Below, in pieces: positions 13,101 to 22,671 of a stretch of 64,000 nt of DNA. How positions within the stretch are numbered: position 1 is the stretch's first letter; each line of letters opens with the position of its first letter. A program made the translations under genes and the position numbers. The notes beneath the pieces were generated by a model, which saw nothing but the letters and a program-made list of their open reading frames with translations, was not told where the DNA came from and did no database searches. Source of the DNA: Daphnia pulex (lineage: Eukaryota > Arthropoda > Branchiopoda > Diplostraca > Daphniidae); contig NC_060025.1 in the NCBI RefSeq assembly GCF_021134715.1, positions 7,130,001 to 7,194,000 of the forward strand, given 5' to 3'.

Positions 13101-13910
13101 TTACCTTGCCAAAACCAGTGCCTTGAACGTTGCCTAAAGGTCCAGTAAATTCGCAATTTTCGCCACACACCAAACCTATCGCAGCAAGTGTATTCCGCAA
13201 CTTTGTCGGAAATTTCAATGTAGAACGGTGCCCCCGAGGAGTAGTGCTATTGTTTAATTCCGCAACTCCAGAATCGAAAACATTCACTTCGTTGTTTTTC
13301 ATCGACGCTTGACGGAAGTGTTCTATCAATGAAAGAGTGGCCAGTCGGCTTTCAGAATGTGGCTGCATCGTTGCCCAATCACGCGGTGAGTGGTTATTTT
13401 GATCGTGCAGTCGAAGATCCCCTCCTAAAAACAATAAACATATATGAATAATAAGAACAAACACACAATTGATATTTAAAAAGTTGAACCTGCAATCAAT
13501 AAGGAGATGAGCAGATGACTATTCCCGCTCCAGCATGCAGCATGCACTGGAGTGCAGCAAAGAATTGAACACCGCCTGTTTGGATCAGCACCAAGCTTCA
13601 GCAAAAGTTTCACTATATCGTAATGCCCTTGGAAAGATGCACAGAATAGTGGAGTTTGTCCTGCTCGATTAGCCAACTCGACAGGAACACCTATCAGAAT
13701 AATAACCAATTTAAACAAGGCTGTAACATGCTAGTTCGAAAAAAAGATTCTCAGGTAGTTAACAAGCTTTCAATTCTCACCAGAGTCAAGCAATTTGCTA
13801 ACAGTGACTGACTTTCCTCGAAGAATTGCCCAATGAAGTCTGTCTTCAATAAATTTTGACTCTGGATCGGGCTCGCTGATGTAAACAGGCATCGATCTCT
13901 TCATCGACAT
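10147..13910 (-). CDS. TEX14: TEX14-like ankyrin-repeat pseudokinase, copy 1 (native 3' end)
   Basis: TEX14 proteins act at germ-cell intercellular bridges in vertebrates. Nine exons (13910-13781, 13690-13490, 13424-13105, 13042-12766, 12700-12406, 12343-11720, 11119-11027, 10947-10653, 10590-10147) encode 892 residues. Residues ~20-120 are ankyrin repeats (GQTPLFCASFQGHYDIVKLL, TPVHAACWSGN), followed by GGDLRLHD and DWA as in TEX14. A kinase-like domain spans about 220-540. The catalytic loop reads LHCSVSSHAVHL, so HRD is absent, and no DFG is present, so it is predicted catalytically dead. A proline-rich segment (PPQPPPLPPPPPG) follows. I did not find the GPPX3Y CEP55-binding motif of vertebrate TEX14. 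Only 320 bp of native sequence precedes the start before a retroelement LTR. Assignment to TEX14 rests on domain order and ankyrin similarity. Confidence 0.82.
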
Positions 13911-14232
13911 CCTGTGTCCTCAACAAAAAGCTGTAAAACTTCGTAAAGCGTTGGGGGTACTGACTCATCGATACCTTCTACTAACCTTTTCCACGAGTCC
14001 CCCAATGAAATACGAATACGCCTTCTGTTTTAGGGGTATTCGATAATCATTAACTATTACAAATCGGATAATTGTGCAAAAGAGGAAGCGAAACCAGTTG
14101 CCGACGTCGAAAGTCACAACGGTCGCGCAACACGTGTGCAACGAAACACGGACTGTTAACAAAAAGGATGAAGTCGAGAAGTTCCCTTCCCCTTCCCTAA
14201 AACAAATGATTCATCAAGTTGCAAACATTTTG
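10207..14232. repeat. 4,026-bp duplicated segment, copy 1
   Basis: This segment recurs at 18646-22671 at a constant offset of 8,439 bp. I saw no mismatch wherever I compared them, and every reading frame of the two copies encodes the same protein. It contains all of TEX14-like copy 1 except its last ~19 codons, plus the tRNA-Ser and about 320 bp upstream of the start codon. The left boundary is set by T10206 versus G18645, with ATC shared just inside. The right boundary coincides with the first bases (TG) of a retroelement LTR. Confidence 0.95.
11165..11246 (+). tRNA. tRNA-Ser (anticodon GCT), copy 1
   Basis: An 82-nt cloverleaf. The acceptor stem GACGAGG pairs with CCTCGTC, with discriminator G. 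The D-arm contains GCCGAGTGGTTAAGGC. The anticodon stem TGAGA/TCTCA holds the loop CTGCTAA, with anticodon GCT at 11198-11200 reading AGC/AGU serine codons. A long variable arm is present, as expected for tRNA-Ser. The T-arm GGGTTCGAATCCC also serves as the B box. CCA is not encoded. It lies in intron 6 of TEX14-like copy 1, on the opposite strand. Confidence 0.95.
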
Positions 14233-14521
14233 TTAGGAATATTCCATTCCAACAGACGACGACGAGATCAGGACGCCGCACAACAACACCGGCGCACCTA
14301 CGCGACTATTGCCTTGGGGGCCCCCGATAGGTGGCCCCAAATTCAGTCGTTGTTACCCTACCCCCTATTGTTTATTCCCCCCCCAATTTACTGTACAATA
14401 TTCAGTGTGTTAAAATAGACGAGAGGTAAAAGACACGGTTTTGTTCGTGTCTAATTTATTCAACTTGGAAACTGTAAGTAAACGGCCCGACACGCCGAAC
14501 ATCCCTATTACATTTTCTACA
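14231..14521 (+). repeat. 5' LTR of the BEL/Pao element
   Basis: This is a 291-bp block beginning TGTTAGGAAT and ending TTTCTACA, so it has the canonical TG...CA ends. It is followed directly by TGGTCCTTCGAACGG at 14522-14536, a primer-binding-site-like sequence beginning with TGG, as in other BEL elements. The boundary cannot be confirmed by comparing two LTRs because the 3' LTR is absent. Confidence 0.72.
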
Positions 14522-15292
14522 TGGTCCTTCGAACGGTTTTTAACCCAGTGCATAACCGTGTCCTCCCTCTCAAATCACTCAAATCAACTCACTCAAAACT
14601 CAAAATTGTGAAGCCGGTTGGGGCTACACAATTCTAGACCCCCCAAACGTTTATCTTTGTTTCTTTCTTTTGTTGTTGGGTGGTTAAAATCTGCCCAAAC
14701 TAAAACTACTAAATTGTAAAAACAAAAAAGACGTAGAAAAGGGGGGAACCTATGCCCAAAAATTCCATTTTTTTTCTTTCGACTTTTTTGTGCCTTTCGT
14801 TGTCGGGCTAGCCTGAGGGGGCGGCCATTGAACACGCCGTCCCAACCTCTGGCCCATAGATCGGCCTGGGCTAAACTACTGGGATTTCGTCTCCTCTTTT
14901 CATTGCACGTGTGTCCTCCCGTATCCATTCTTCGCTTGCTGATGGTATCGAGTCAGAAATAATCTTTCTCTTTCTCTCAACATTCACAGAGGAGCCGAAA
15001 GGTCTCCAAAACAACCGCTAAATACAATTATTGAATGAATATTCTCTGTCCATCTGTCCTTCCTTAAAAAAAAAAAGAAAAAAAACCCTCTTACATAGGA
15101 TCCCGAAACATCGGTGCATCCAAACGAAAAAAAAAAAAACTATTTCTCTCTCACGCTCACTGTAGTGGCACGCCGCAAGGGGCGCCACCAACAAAAAGAA
15201 AAAAAAAAAAAAAAAAAAAAATTAAATTAATTCTCTATTTCATCTCCTTTTCCCCAGTCAACAGCTCTTGAAGAGCTACACAACCAGGAAGA
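14522..15292 (+). other. Untranslated leader of the BEL/Pao element
   Basis: This begins with the primer-binding-site-like TGGTCCTTCGAACGG and continues to the gag start. It contains several A-rich runs, including about 30 consecutive A/G-interrupted A at 15193-15222. No coding sequence is seen on the plus strand. Confidence 0.6.
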
Positions 15293-18200
15293 ATGGTTCA
15301 GTCAATGAAAAACACAAGGTCAGCCACCAAAGGCCACATAACAAGAGCAATAACCCGGATCAACGGATTTGCAAATCAAGTAATGGCCCAAGAAGATGTT
15401 AAAGAACTAGAAACCTTAGAAACAAGATTGAAAAGTCTCTTCGAAAGCTACCAAAGCGCAACAAAAGAAATCAAGGAGAAATTAATAGCGACCAAGGCCG
15501 CGCAGGAGGAGATTGATGGGGATCTGGACACCTTTCTCCAAGTTCAAGATGAAGTGTCTGGAGCAAGATCAATCATCAAGCAGAAGAAGCAAGAATGGTT
15601 GGACGACGTGAAAGAAAAGCAAGAGGCAAAGAAAGAAGAGGACAGAGACAAACGATTGTTAGCGCTCTTCCAACAACAGGCAACAAGCCAAGCAGCAAAT
15701 CAAGCGGCAAATCAAGCAGCAAATCAAGCAGCAAATCCAGCAACAAGTCAAGCACAGATGGCGCAAATTATTGCCCAAATCATGGCGGCCATTCCGGCAC
15801 CTCCCGCGCCAGTAATCAACGTGACGGCAGCACCAGCCCCAGCTTCAGCCGTACAGTCGATACGATTGCCGCAGCGACAAATTAAGCACTTCAAAGGAGA
15901 CGTACTGGAATGGACCCAATTCTGGGAATCCTTTAACGCAGCTGTCCACTCTTCATCTCTTTCAAACGTCCAAAAATTCGATTACCTCAAGGAATATCTT
16001 AAAGGTGAGGCGTACCTGTTGGTTAACAATCTTGAATTAACAGATGCGAATTACCAAGTCGCAATCGACGAACTGAAAAGGATGTACGGGAAGACGGACG
16101 TTCTAATCGACGCGCACATTGAGAAACTGGATGCCTTGCAGCCCGTAAAGGACGGGAACGACGTTCCAGCTCTGAGGAGCTTCCAGCTGAATCTCCAATC
16201 GCACATTAGCGCGTTGGAAACGTTAGGAGTCCCCACAAGTTCCTTTGGCGGACTCCTCGGAGCAAGATTAATCAAATTAATTCCTACCAGGCTCCAACAA
16301 GAATGGGCAAAATCGCCAACAAACAAATCAACGGACATCGAGATGGTCATCAAATTCATTGGAGATCAAATCGACGCGGCCGAAAGGTTCAACCGAATCA
16401 AAGGTGTGGAAAAGGAGAAATCGTCTCCAGCTCCTAAACAGCCCAAACCGGCAAATCCACAGCCGGCAACAGCATCACAATTGGCAGTAGGAGCCAAAGC
16501 AAGTCCAGCTCCTCAGGTTAAATCCGCCTTAAAAAATAAAAACGTTAAATTTAACCCAAGTTGGATTGTGTGCGAAAGGCCCTGCATCTTCTGCAGCCAA
16601 ATTCACTGGCCGACAAAATGTCCGAAAGGGCTGACGGAAAGGAAAAAGATAATCTTTGATTTGAAAAGGTGCGTCAACTGTTTTGGAGACAAACACGCGC
16701 TGAAGGATTGCACATCCGCCCGGAACTGCAACAAGTGCGGAGGGAGGCACCACACCGCTCTCTGCGACAAAGGAGACGTCAGAGTCACCAATCCCACAAC
16801 AGCAGCAATAATCGTGGCCAGCGATCCAACTTTGACAACCACAGCCTGTGCAAGCAGCTTTGGACAATTGATGCTGAAAACGGCAACAGTCATCATCAGC
16901 GGCCAAAACGGTAACGAAACAAGAGCGATTTTATTTGCAGACGACGGAAGTCATCGTTCTTGGGTGCTGAAATCACTCTCATCGCAACTTAACATGAAGA
17001 CAGTAGCGGTGGAAAACATCAGCACAAGAGTGTTTAAGAAAAAGGAACCCAACAAGCCCGAAATGACAAAAAACGTCGAAATGCAAGTAAGGGGCACCTG
17101 GCAAGGCGCCCCAAAAGTTACACTAATGGCTTTAGAATCGGATCACATTTCAGATACCGGCCCGTACGTAGGATCCGAATTTGCAAACAGCCTCTGGATC
17201 CAAAACGAAAAATTGGCCGACGACAGATTCGAGATGGCACACACCGAAGATCAGCCAATTGGAATTTTAGTCGGAATGGACCAGATGTTCCAGATCATGT
17301 CGAATGAAGCCGCCATACAGAGTCCATGCGGATTGCGCGCGTTTCAAACGAAACTCGGAAGAATGATTGCTGGACCATCTCAAGAAGCAAAATCGAAGAC
17401 AGGAACTCAAGTAATCCAAAATTTAATTTTAACATCAAGTTACCCGATTCCACAGATTACGTCAACATTCGCGACAAGTAGCCAAAAAAGAAAAATCCTT
17501 TCAACTCAAGCAAACAAAACTCCGATGGAAAAGGAGACTGGAACGGCCAGTCCCCAAACTACGCCAATAGGAGCGTCATTCTCAGATGCCCCAATCGGAT
17601 CCAGCGGAGAAGAAGATAGTAAATGGTTTGAGAAGGAAGAACAAGTTGCTGCTAATTTCGACCTTTCTCTTTTCTGGAAAATAGAAAATTTTGCGAACCT
17701 TGAAGGCGCTGATGCAGTGGAATCGGATGATCGCTTCGATTTCTTTGACGAAAAAATAACGAGATGGCCAGATGGAAGATACTGTACACCGATCCCTTGG
17801 ACAACTGACAAGTGGAGACTTCAGAAAAATCTCCCGTTGGCCACCGGAAGAGTGGAAAGCACAATAACAAGATTGAGAAAAAATCCAGGAGACTTGGTGA
17901 ATTACCACGCAGAAATCCAAAAGCTCATCGACAGCAAATTCGTCGAGGAGGCGAACATGGACTACGAAGAACTTCACACCTATCTCCCACATCATCCGAT
18001 CTTCAGAGGCGACAAATCAACGACGAAAATCAGACCCGTCTTTGACGGAGCAGCAAAAACGAAATTTGGACCAAGTCTGAACGACGTGTTGGAGACCGGA
18101 CCAAATCTCAATCCCGATCTCCTATCAGTGCTATTACGCTTCAGAAAGTACGAGATTGCCTGGATCGCCGACATAGAAAAAGCCTTTCTAAACATCGCCC

Positions 18201-18949
18201 TGCAGCCGGAAGATGCTGAAGCAATCAGGTTTTTATGGCCCAGGGATCCAGCAGTGGCTGGATCGCCTCTTATTGCCTACAAGTGGAAGAGAGTGCCCTT
18301 TGGCCTTAGTTCTAGCCCCTTTCTCCTACGTGTTACAATTAACAAACATTTCAAATCACTAAAGTCTCGTTTTCCAGAAACTATTCAACAGCTGGAAGAA
18401 AGTTTGTACGTTGACGATTACCTCGGCGGAGCAAACAATTTATCAATCGCCAAGAAAAGAGTCGATGAGACGGACGAGATCTTTAGTGACGCCCAACTCA
18501 ACATGAGAAGCTGGGCAACCAACAACGAAGACCTCAAACAACACCTGAAGGAGAAAGGACTGTCGAATCAAGTCGTAGGCCTACTCTCCCCAGCCTTGGA
18601 CGGCCAACAGAAGGTGTTAGGAATCCGGTGGGACACCGGATCCGGATCACCAATGCTAGGCTCTTGCAATAACTTTTCCGGTGTAGAAGTAGATCTCCTT
18701 TTGAGAATTGAGTGGGTTCTGTTGCTGGCAGCCTTATCATTGAAGATGGCAGCAAGGGATGCAACAAATTCTTTCCTTGGTTTAGCTATGGTGAAAAAAC
18801 TAGGAACTCGCGATGTATGGGAGTGGTTTCCATTGGAAAGAAACTTGAGCGATCGCTTAGGCTTGGCCCCTCCAATATCGTCTGATCCGCAACCGATTTC
18901 GGGGTCTTCCAAACCTGAACTGCAAGCCAAAAATGTTACTCCATGCTGA
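15293..18949 (+). CDS. BEL/Pao gag-pol polyprotein, truncated and fused to antisense TEX14-like sequence
   Basis: This open frame of 1,218 codons holds the element's gag, protease and most of its reverse transcriptase. After a coiled-coil-like N-terminus comes a QAAN repeat tract. It is followed by the DUF1759-type gag region (HFKGDVLEWTQFWESF) and two zinc-knuckle-like motifs, of which CVNCFGDKHALKDC near residue 459 is a standard CCHC. A protease-like segment (FADDGSHRSWV) and RT motifs follow (IRPVFDGAA, ADIEKAFLNI, YVDDYLGG near 1038). Element sequence ends at 18645, around residue 1118. The last ~100 residues read through the antisense strand of TEX14-like copy 2 and are not a normal domain. 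RNase H and integrase are lost, so the element cannot be autonomous as it stands. Confidence 0.9.
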   Translation: MVQSMKNTRSATKGHITRAITRINGFANQVMAQEDVKELETLETRLKSLFESYQSATKEIKEKLIATKAAQEEIDGDLDTFLQVQDEVSGARSIIKQKKQEWLDDVKEKQEAKKEEDRDKRLLALFQQQATSQAANQAANQAANQAANPATSQAQMAQIIAQIMAAIPAPPAPVINVTAAPAPASAVQSIRLPQRQIKHFKGDVLEWTQFWESFNAAVHSSSLSNVQKFDYLKEYLKGEAYLLVNNLELTDANYQVAIDELKRMYGKTDVLIDAHIEKLDALQPVKDGNDVPALRSFQLNLQSHISALETLGVPTSSFGGLLGARLIKLIPTRLQQEWAKSPTNKSTDIEMVIKFIGDQIDAAERFNRIKGVEKEKSSPAPKQPKPANPQPATASQLAVGAKASPAPQVKSALKNKNVKFNPSWIVCERPCIFCSQIHWPTKCPKGLTERKKIIFDLKRCVNCFGDKHALKDCTSARNCNKCGGRHHTALCDKGDVRVTNPTTAAIIVASDPTLTTTACASSFGQLMLKTATVIISGQNGNETRAILFADDGSHRSWVLKSLSSQLNMKTVAVENISTRVFKKKEPNKPEMTKNVEMQVRGTWQGAPKVTLMALESDHISDTGPYVGSEFANSLWIQNEKLADDRFEMAHTEDQPIGILVGMDQMFQIMSNEAAIQSPCGLRAFQTKLGRMIAGPSQEAKSKTGTQVIQNLILTSSYPIPQITSTFATSSQKRKILSTQANKTPMEKETGTASPQTTPIGASFSDAPIGSSGEEDSKWFEKEEQVAANFDLSLFWKIENFANLEGADAVESDDRFDFFDEKITRWPDGRYCTPIPWTTDKWRLQKNLPLATGRVESTITRLRKNPGDLVNYHAEIQKLIDSKFVEEANMDYEELHTYLPHHPIFRGDKSTTKIRPVFDGAAKTKFGPSLNDVLETGPNLNPDLLSVLLRFRKYEIAWIADIEKAFLNIALQPEDAEAIRFLWPRDPAVAGSPLIAYKWKRVPFGLSSSPFLLRVTINKHFKSLKSRFPETIQQLEESLYVDDYLGGANNLSIAKKRVDETDEIFSDAQLNMRSWATNNEDLKQHLKEKGLSNQVVGLLSPALDGQQKVLGIRWDTGSGSPMLGSCNNFSGVEVDLLLRIEWVLLLAALSLKMAARDATNSFLGLAMVKKLGTRDVWEWFPLERNLSDRLGLAPPISSDPQPISGSSKPELQAKNVTPC
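15688..15738 (+). repeat. 12-bp tandem repeat in gag
   Basis: Four near-identical copies of a 12-bp unit (AGCAAATCAAGC type) encode QAAN-QAAN-QAAN-QAAN in the gag part of the BEL/Pao frame. It lies between the charged coiled-coil-like region and the DUF1759-type domain and is probably a flexible linker. Confidence 0.75.
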
Positions 18950-21900
18950 TGCCTCGGCGTTGAGGTTAATGAAGGATGCCCAGTAACTTCGACCGTCGAC
19001 TCTTCAGCTGCATTATCATCTTCGTTTGCCTTTAAAACATAAAGATAAAATAAAACGTGATTTCTTTATATTTTCAAGGCAAGTGAAATACCTCGTCGAT
19101 CTTGGTGCGCCAAGTTTCAAATTCAGACGGTTCACGATAAATCTTTGCTGGCTGTGCCACTGTTGCGCGCATTTCATTATTAAATCCGGAATAGGCATTG
19201 CAGTTTTTGAGGGATTCATCCCGATGACTAGGTGGTGTATGATAAGTCGACGTGTTTCGATCTGGGTGAGACATCTGGCAATTGGTTGAATGACGCTCAG
19301 TTGTGTGACTGGCTGGCTTAATTGCAAATTCTGAATTATTCGTAGTTCGAACGTCTCGCTGTTGTGGCATTGGTGTATAACTAAATCTGAAAGCAAGGAA
19401 ACAAAATGACTGATTCAGATTAAGTTTTTCTAAGTAATAAAATTATGTTTGTGTTGCTAACTTACCGATCACCGCCACTGGGGTTGGGAGTACAGAATAT
19501 CGTTTGCTGCAAATGTCCATTGCACTCAATCTGGACTTCGGTTTGAATATTCTCGTTCCTAAAGTAAGCAGAGGCATGTTCTTAGTTGACTACATCAGCA
19601 CAGGACGAGGTGGCCGAGTGGTTAAGGCGTGAGACTGCTAATCTCATGTGCTATGCACGCGAGGGTTCGAATCCCTTCCTCGTCGAAATGTCTTTTTTAC
19701 TTTTACACTTGAAAACGTAACTTTAAAAAAAAAACTATTTGGCAAATTTTGAAAACCCATATGAAAAGTTGTCTTTTGGATTCGTTTTTTTTACTAGAAA
19801 GTTACTAGGGAAAAGGAAAGAAAAATGTAATAAAGAGAAAACGAAAAGTAGGCGGAGCTTGCTCTTCATAAAGCGAGATATAAGAAACCCAAGTTAAGCT
19901 TATTTTGTTAAGGAAACCGAGAAAAAAATTAAACATAAAAGCTGCAATAACCCTTGTGAAAATTGGCAAGAATTAGTTGACTAACAACATTGATGTTTTA
20001 AATAAAATTGCAATGGAAGAGTTGGCGTGTAAACGTAGTAATCGATTTTTAAAAAATCGATCAGTAAAAAAGAGCGCGCGAGATTCAAACTTAATATTCA
20101 CAAAATTGCAAGAACGCGGAGATCGGAATTCTTAAGATTTAGACAAATGGTGACTTACGGTATGGATTGATTAATTTCGGCGTTGCAGTCATCCAAGGAA
20201 CCACTCGACACTTCCAAAATTTGTTGCTGCCCCGGAGGAGGAGGTGGAAGGGGAGGTGGTTGTGGTGGAGCAGGAGTCCTTCTTTTCTTGAAATTCTCCT
20301 TGACAGCATCCCATCCGTGTTGGGGTTGGATCTGAGAGTGAGTGAAGGTTGGTGGAACGGGAGTCGGAGAATTAATTCTAACTGGCGGAGGGCTAGACTT
20401 TTGATAAACTTCTTTCTGCTGCGAGTGAGACACTGCAGCCGCCTGAAGACGAAGCATCAAATAGATTTCCTGCAAATCCATTTCACGTCGTTCACTCAAT
20501 TCCGGTTGAAGGCCCAGTTTGAGAAAACTCGTAACATGAAGAGGGATATCCGACCCGAGCGGAAGCATTCTTGGATTGTTGCAACTCTCCTTTTGCCACA
20601 TACGATTTATCTCTTTTGAATCAAGATGCGACCAAGGTATTTTCTCTGAGCACGTCTCCCACACCAGACAGCAAAAGGAATAGACATCAGAAAGGGTGGA
20701 GGCAAACTCTCCACGGGCACATTCCGGTGCAAGCCAAGGAGCCATCCATTCCCAGTGTGAAGATGGAACTTTCCGATAAGCTCTTCAAGACAAAATTAAA
20801 ATTAAATAGTGATAGTTACATGTTAAAATAAACCCATGTCATACCTTTTTGATAAACTGTTATCTTCAGTCATAGTCTCCAAGCACCCTAACTTGGCTCG
20901 GCCAGTGGATACCAAATGAACGGCATGCGATGAAACACTGCAATGTAAGAACTCCTTAGAGTGAAGAAACAGCAAGGCATCACAAATCTGCTGCAATACA
21001 AGCAGTCGTTTAATGAGTGGAATGGAAGATCCCATTATGTGGAGTCTATGATGAAGAGAACCATGGTAAATAGGCTCGTATACAAGTTGCACGCTCTCCC
21101 AATGTTGCATTGCACTCACTCCCAACAGCATCATCAATCCTATTTACAACACAATAGATTAAAATAAATGAAGATTCTATAAAAATTTTTAAAGAAAATT
21201 TTACCTGGATGCCTCAACCGGCTCATGCTTTGAAGCTCTTCAAATAACAGATCAGGAGGTTGATTGTCTCTCATGCGCCGAATAGTAACGGGAGTTTGAT
21301 GCCAGCGTCTAGGAATCATTTCAGTCGTCGGACCGGATCTGTAAGCAATACCTCGAGGGAGCAAACCATTAAGATCTGCTTCGACACCACATCCATCGTC
21401 GTCGGGATCACTTATTTCTGACTCGCTAATCAATGGAACTGGCCAAAGAGCAGCTGCGCTCTCTCCGCGCCCGTAAAGAATCTAAGAAATTGGTTTTGAT
21501 GTTTATAAACTTCGAAGGATCTTGACTAAAAATGATAATTTACCTTGCCAAAACCAGTGCCTTGAACGTTGCCTAAAGGTCCAGTAAATTCGCAATTTTC
21601 GCCACACACCAAACCTATCGCAGCAAGTGTATTCCGCAACTTTGTCGGAAATTTCAATGTAGAACGGTGCCCCCGAGGAGTAGTGCTATTGTTTAATTCC
21701 GCAACTCCAGAATCGAAAACATTCACTTCGTTGTTTTTCATCGACGCTTGACGGAAGTGTTCTATCAATGAAAGAGTGGCCAGTCGGCTTTCAGAATGTG
21801 GCTGCATCGTTGCCCAATCACGCGGTGAGTGGTTATTTTGATCGTGCAGTCGAAGATCCCCTCCTAAAAACAATAAACATATATGAATAATAAGAACAAA

Positions 21901-22349
21901 CACACAATTGATATTTAAAAAGTTGAACCTGCAATCAATAAGGAGATGAGCAGATGACTATTCCCGCTCCAGCATGCAGCATGCACTGGAGTGCAGCAAA
22001 GAATTGAACACCGCCTGTTTGGATCAGCACCAAGCTTCAGCAAAAGTTTCACTATATCGTAATGCCCTTGGAAAGATGCACAGAATAGTGGAGTTTGTCC
22101 TGCTCGATTAGCCAACTCGACAGGAACACCTATCAGAATAATAACCAATTTAAACAAGGCTGTAACATGCTAGTTCGAAAAAAAGATTCTCAGGTAGTTA
22201 ACAAGCTTTCAATTCTCACCAGAGTCAAGCAATTTGCTAACAGTGACTGACTTTCCTCGAAGAATTGCCCAATGAAGTCTGTCTTCAATAAATTTTGACT
22301 CTGGATCGGGCTCGCTGATGTAAACAGGCATCGATCTCTTCATCGACAT
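18568..22349 (-). CDS. TEX14: TEX14-like ankyrin-repeat pseudokinase, copy 2 (chimeric C-terminus)
   Basis: This copy has the same nine-exon structure as copy 1, shifted by 8,439 bp: 22349-22220, 22129-21929, 21863-21544, 21481-21205, 21139-20845, 20782-20159, 19558-19466, 19386-19092, 19029-18568. The frame stays open to a stop at 18568, giving 898 residues. Through ...EPSIGD it matches copy 1. The last 25 residues are then encoded by the antisense strand of the BEL/Pao reverse transcriptase instead of the 19 native residues of copy 1. This copy retains native upstream DNA (22350 onward, unique beyond 22671). Its polyadenylation signals would have to come from the retroelement antisense strand. 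Ankyrin and pseudokinase regions look intact. Confidence 0.78.
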
Positions 22350-22671
22350 CCTGTGTCCTCAACAAAAAGCTGTAAAACTTCGTAAAGCGTTGGGGGTACT
22401 GACTCATCGATACCTTCTACTAACCTTTTCCACGAGTCCCCCAATGAAATACGAATACGCCTTCTGTTTTAGGGGTATTCGATAATCATTAACTATTACA
22501 AATCGGATAATTGTGCAAAAGAGGAAGCGAAACCAGTTGCCGACGTCGAAAGTCACAACGGTCGCGCAACACGTGTGCAACGAAACACGGACTGTTAACA
22601 AAAAGGATGAAGTCGAGAAGTTCCCTTCCCCTTCCCTAAAACAAATGATTCATCAAGTTGCAAACATTTTG
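18646..22671. repeat. 4,026-bp duplicated segment, copy 2
   Basis: This is the direct-repeat partner of 10207-14232. The left edge is joined to the broken BEL/Pao reverse transcriptase, with ATC as possible microhomology. The right edge continues into unique sequence (GCGTTGCC...), where copy 1 instead has the LTR. It therefore preserves the presumed pre-insertion sequence of that site. Confidence 0.95.
19604..19685 (+). tRNA. tRNA-Ser (anticodon GCT), copy 2
   Basis: Identical to the tRNA at 11165-11246, shifted by 8,439 bp with the duplicated segment. It has the same GCT anticodon, long variable arm and intact A and B boxes, so both copies should be transcribable by RNA polymerase III. Confidence 0.94.

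Larger units (their letters stand above)
14231..18645 (+). mobile_element. BEL/Pao LTR retrotransposon, 5' part only
   Basis: The element starts with a 5' LTR (14231-14521), a primer-binding-site-like sequence, a leader and one gag-pol frame. It is cut inside the reverse transcriptase/RNase H region at 18645, where the second TEX14-like segment begins. RNase H, integrase and the 3' LTR are missing. Domain order (gag with DUF1759-type region, CCHC knuckles, DUF1758-type aspartic protease, RT with YVDD) is characteristic of BEL/Pao rather than Ty1/copia or Ty3/gypsy. It sits immediately upstream of TEX14-like copy 1. The frame is open without stops, so the insertion is probably young. Confidence 0.92.

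Noticed and set aside
14074-14418. 114-codon frame spanning the TEX14 upstream region and LTR
   Set aside because: Crosses the LTR boundary, so it is an accident of the insertion.
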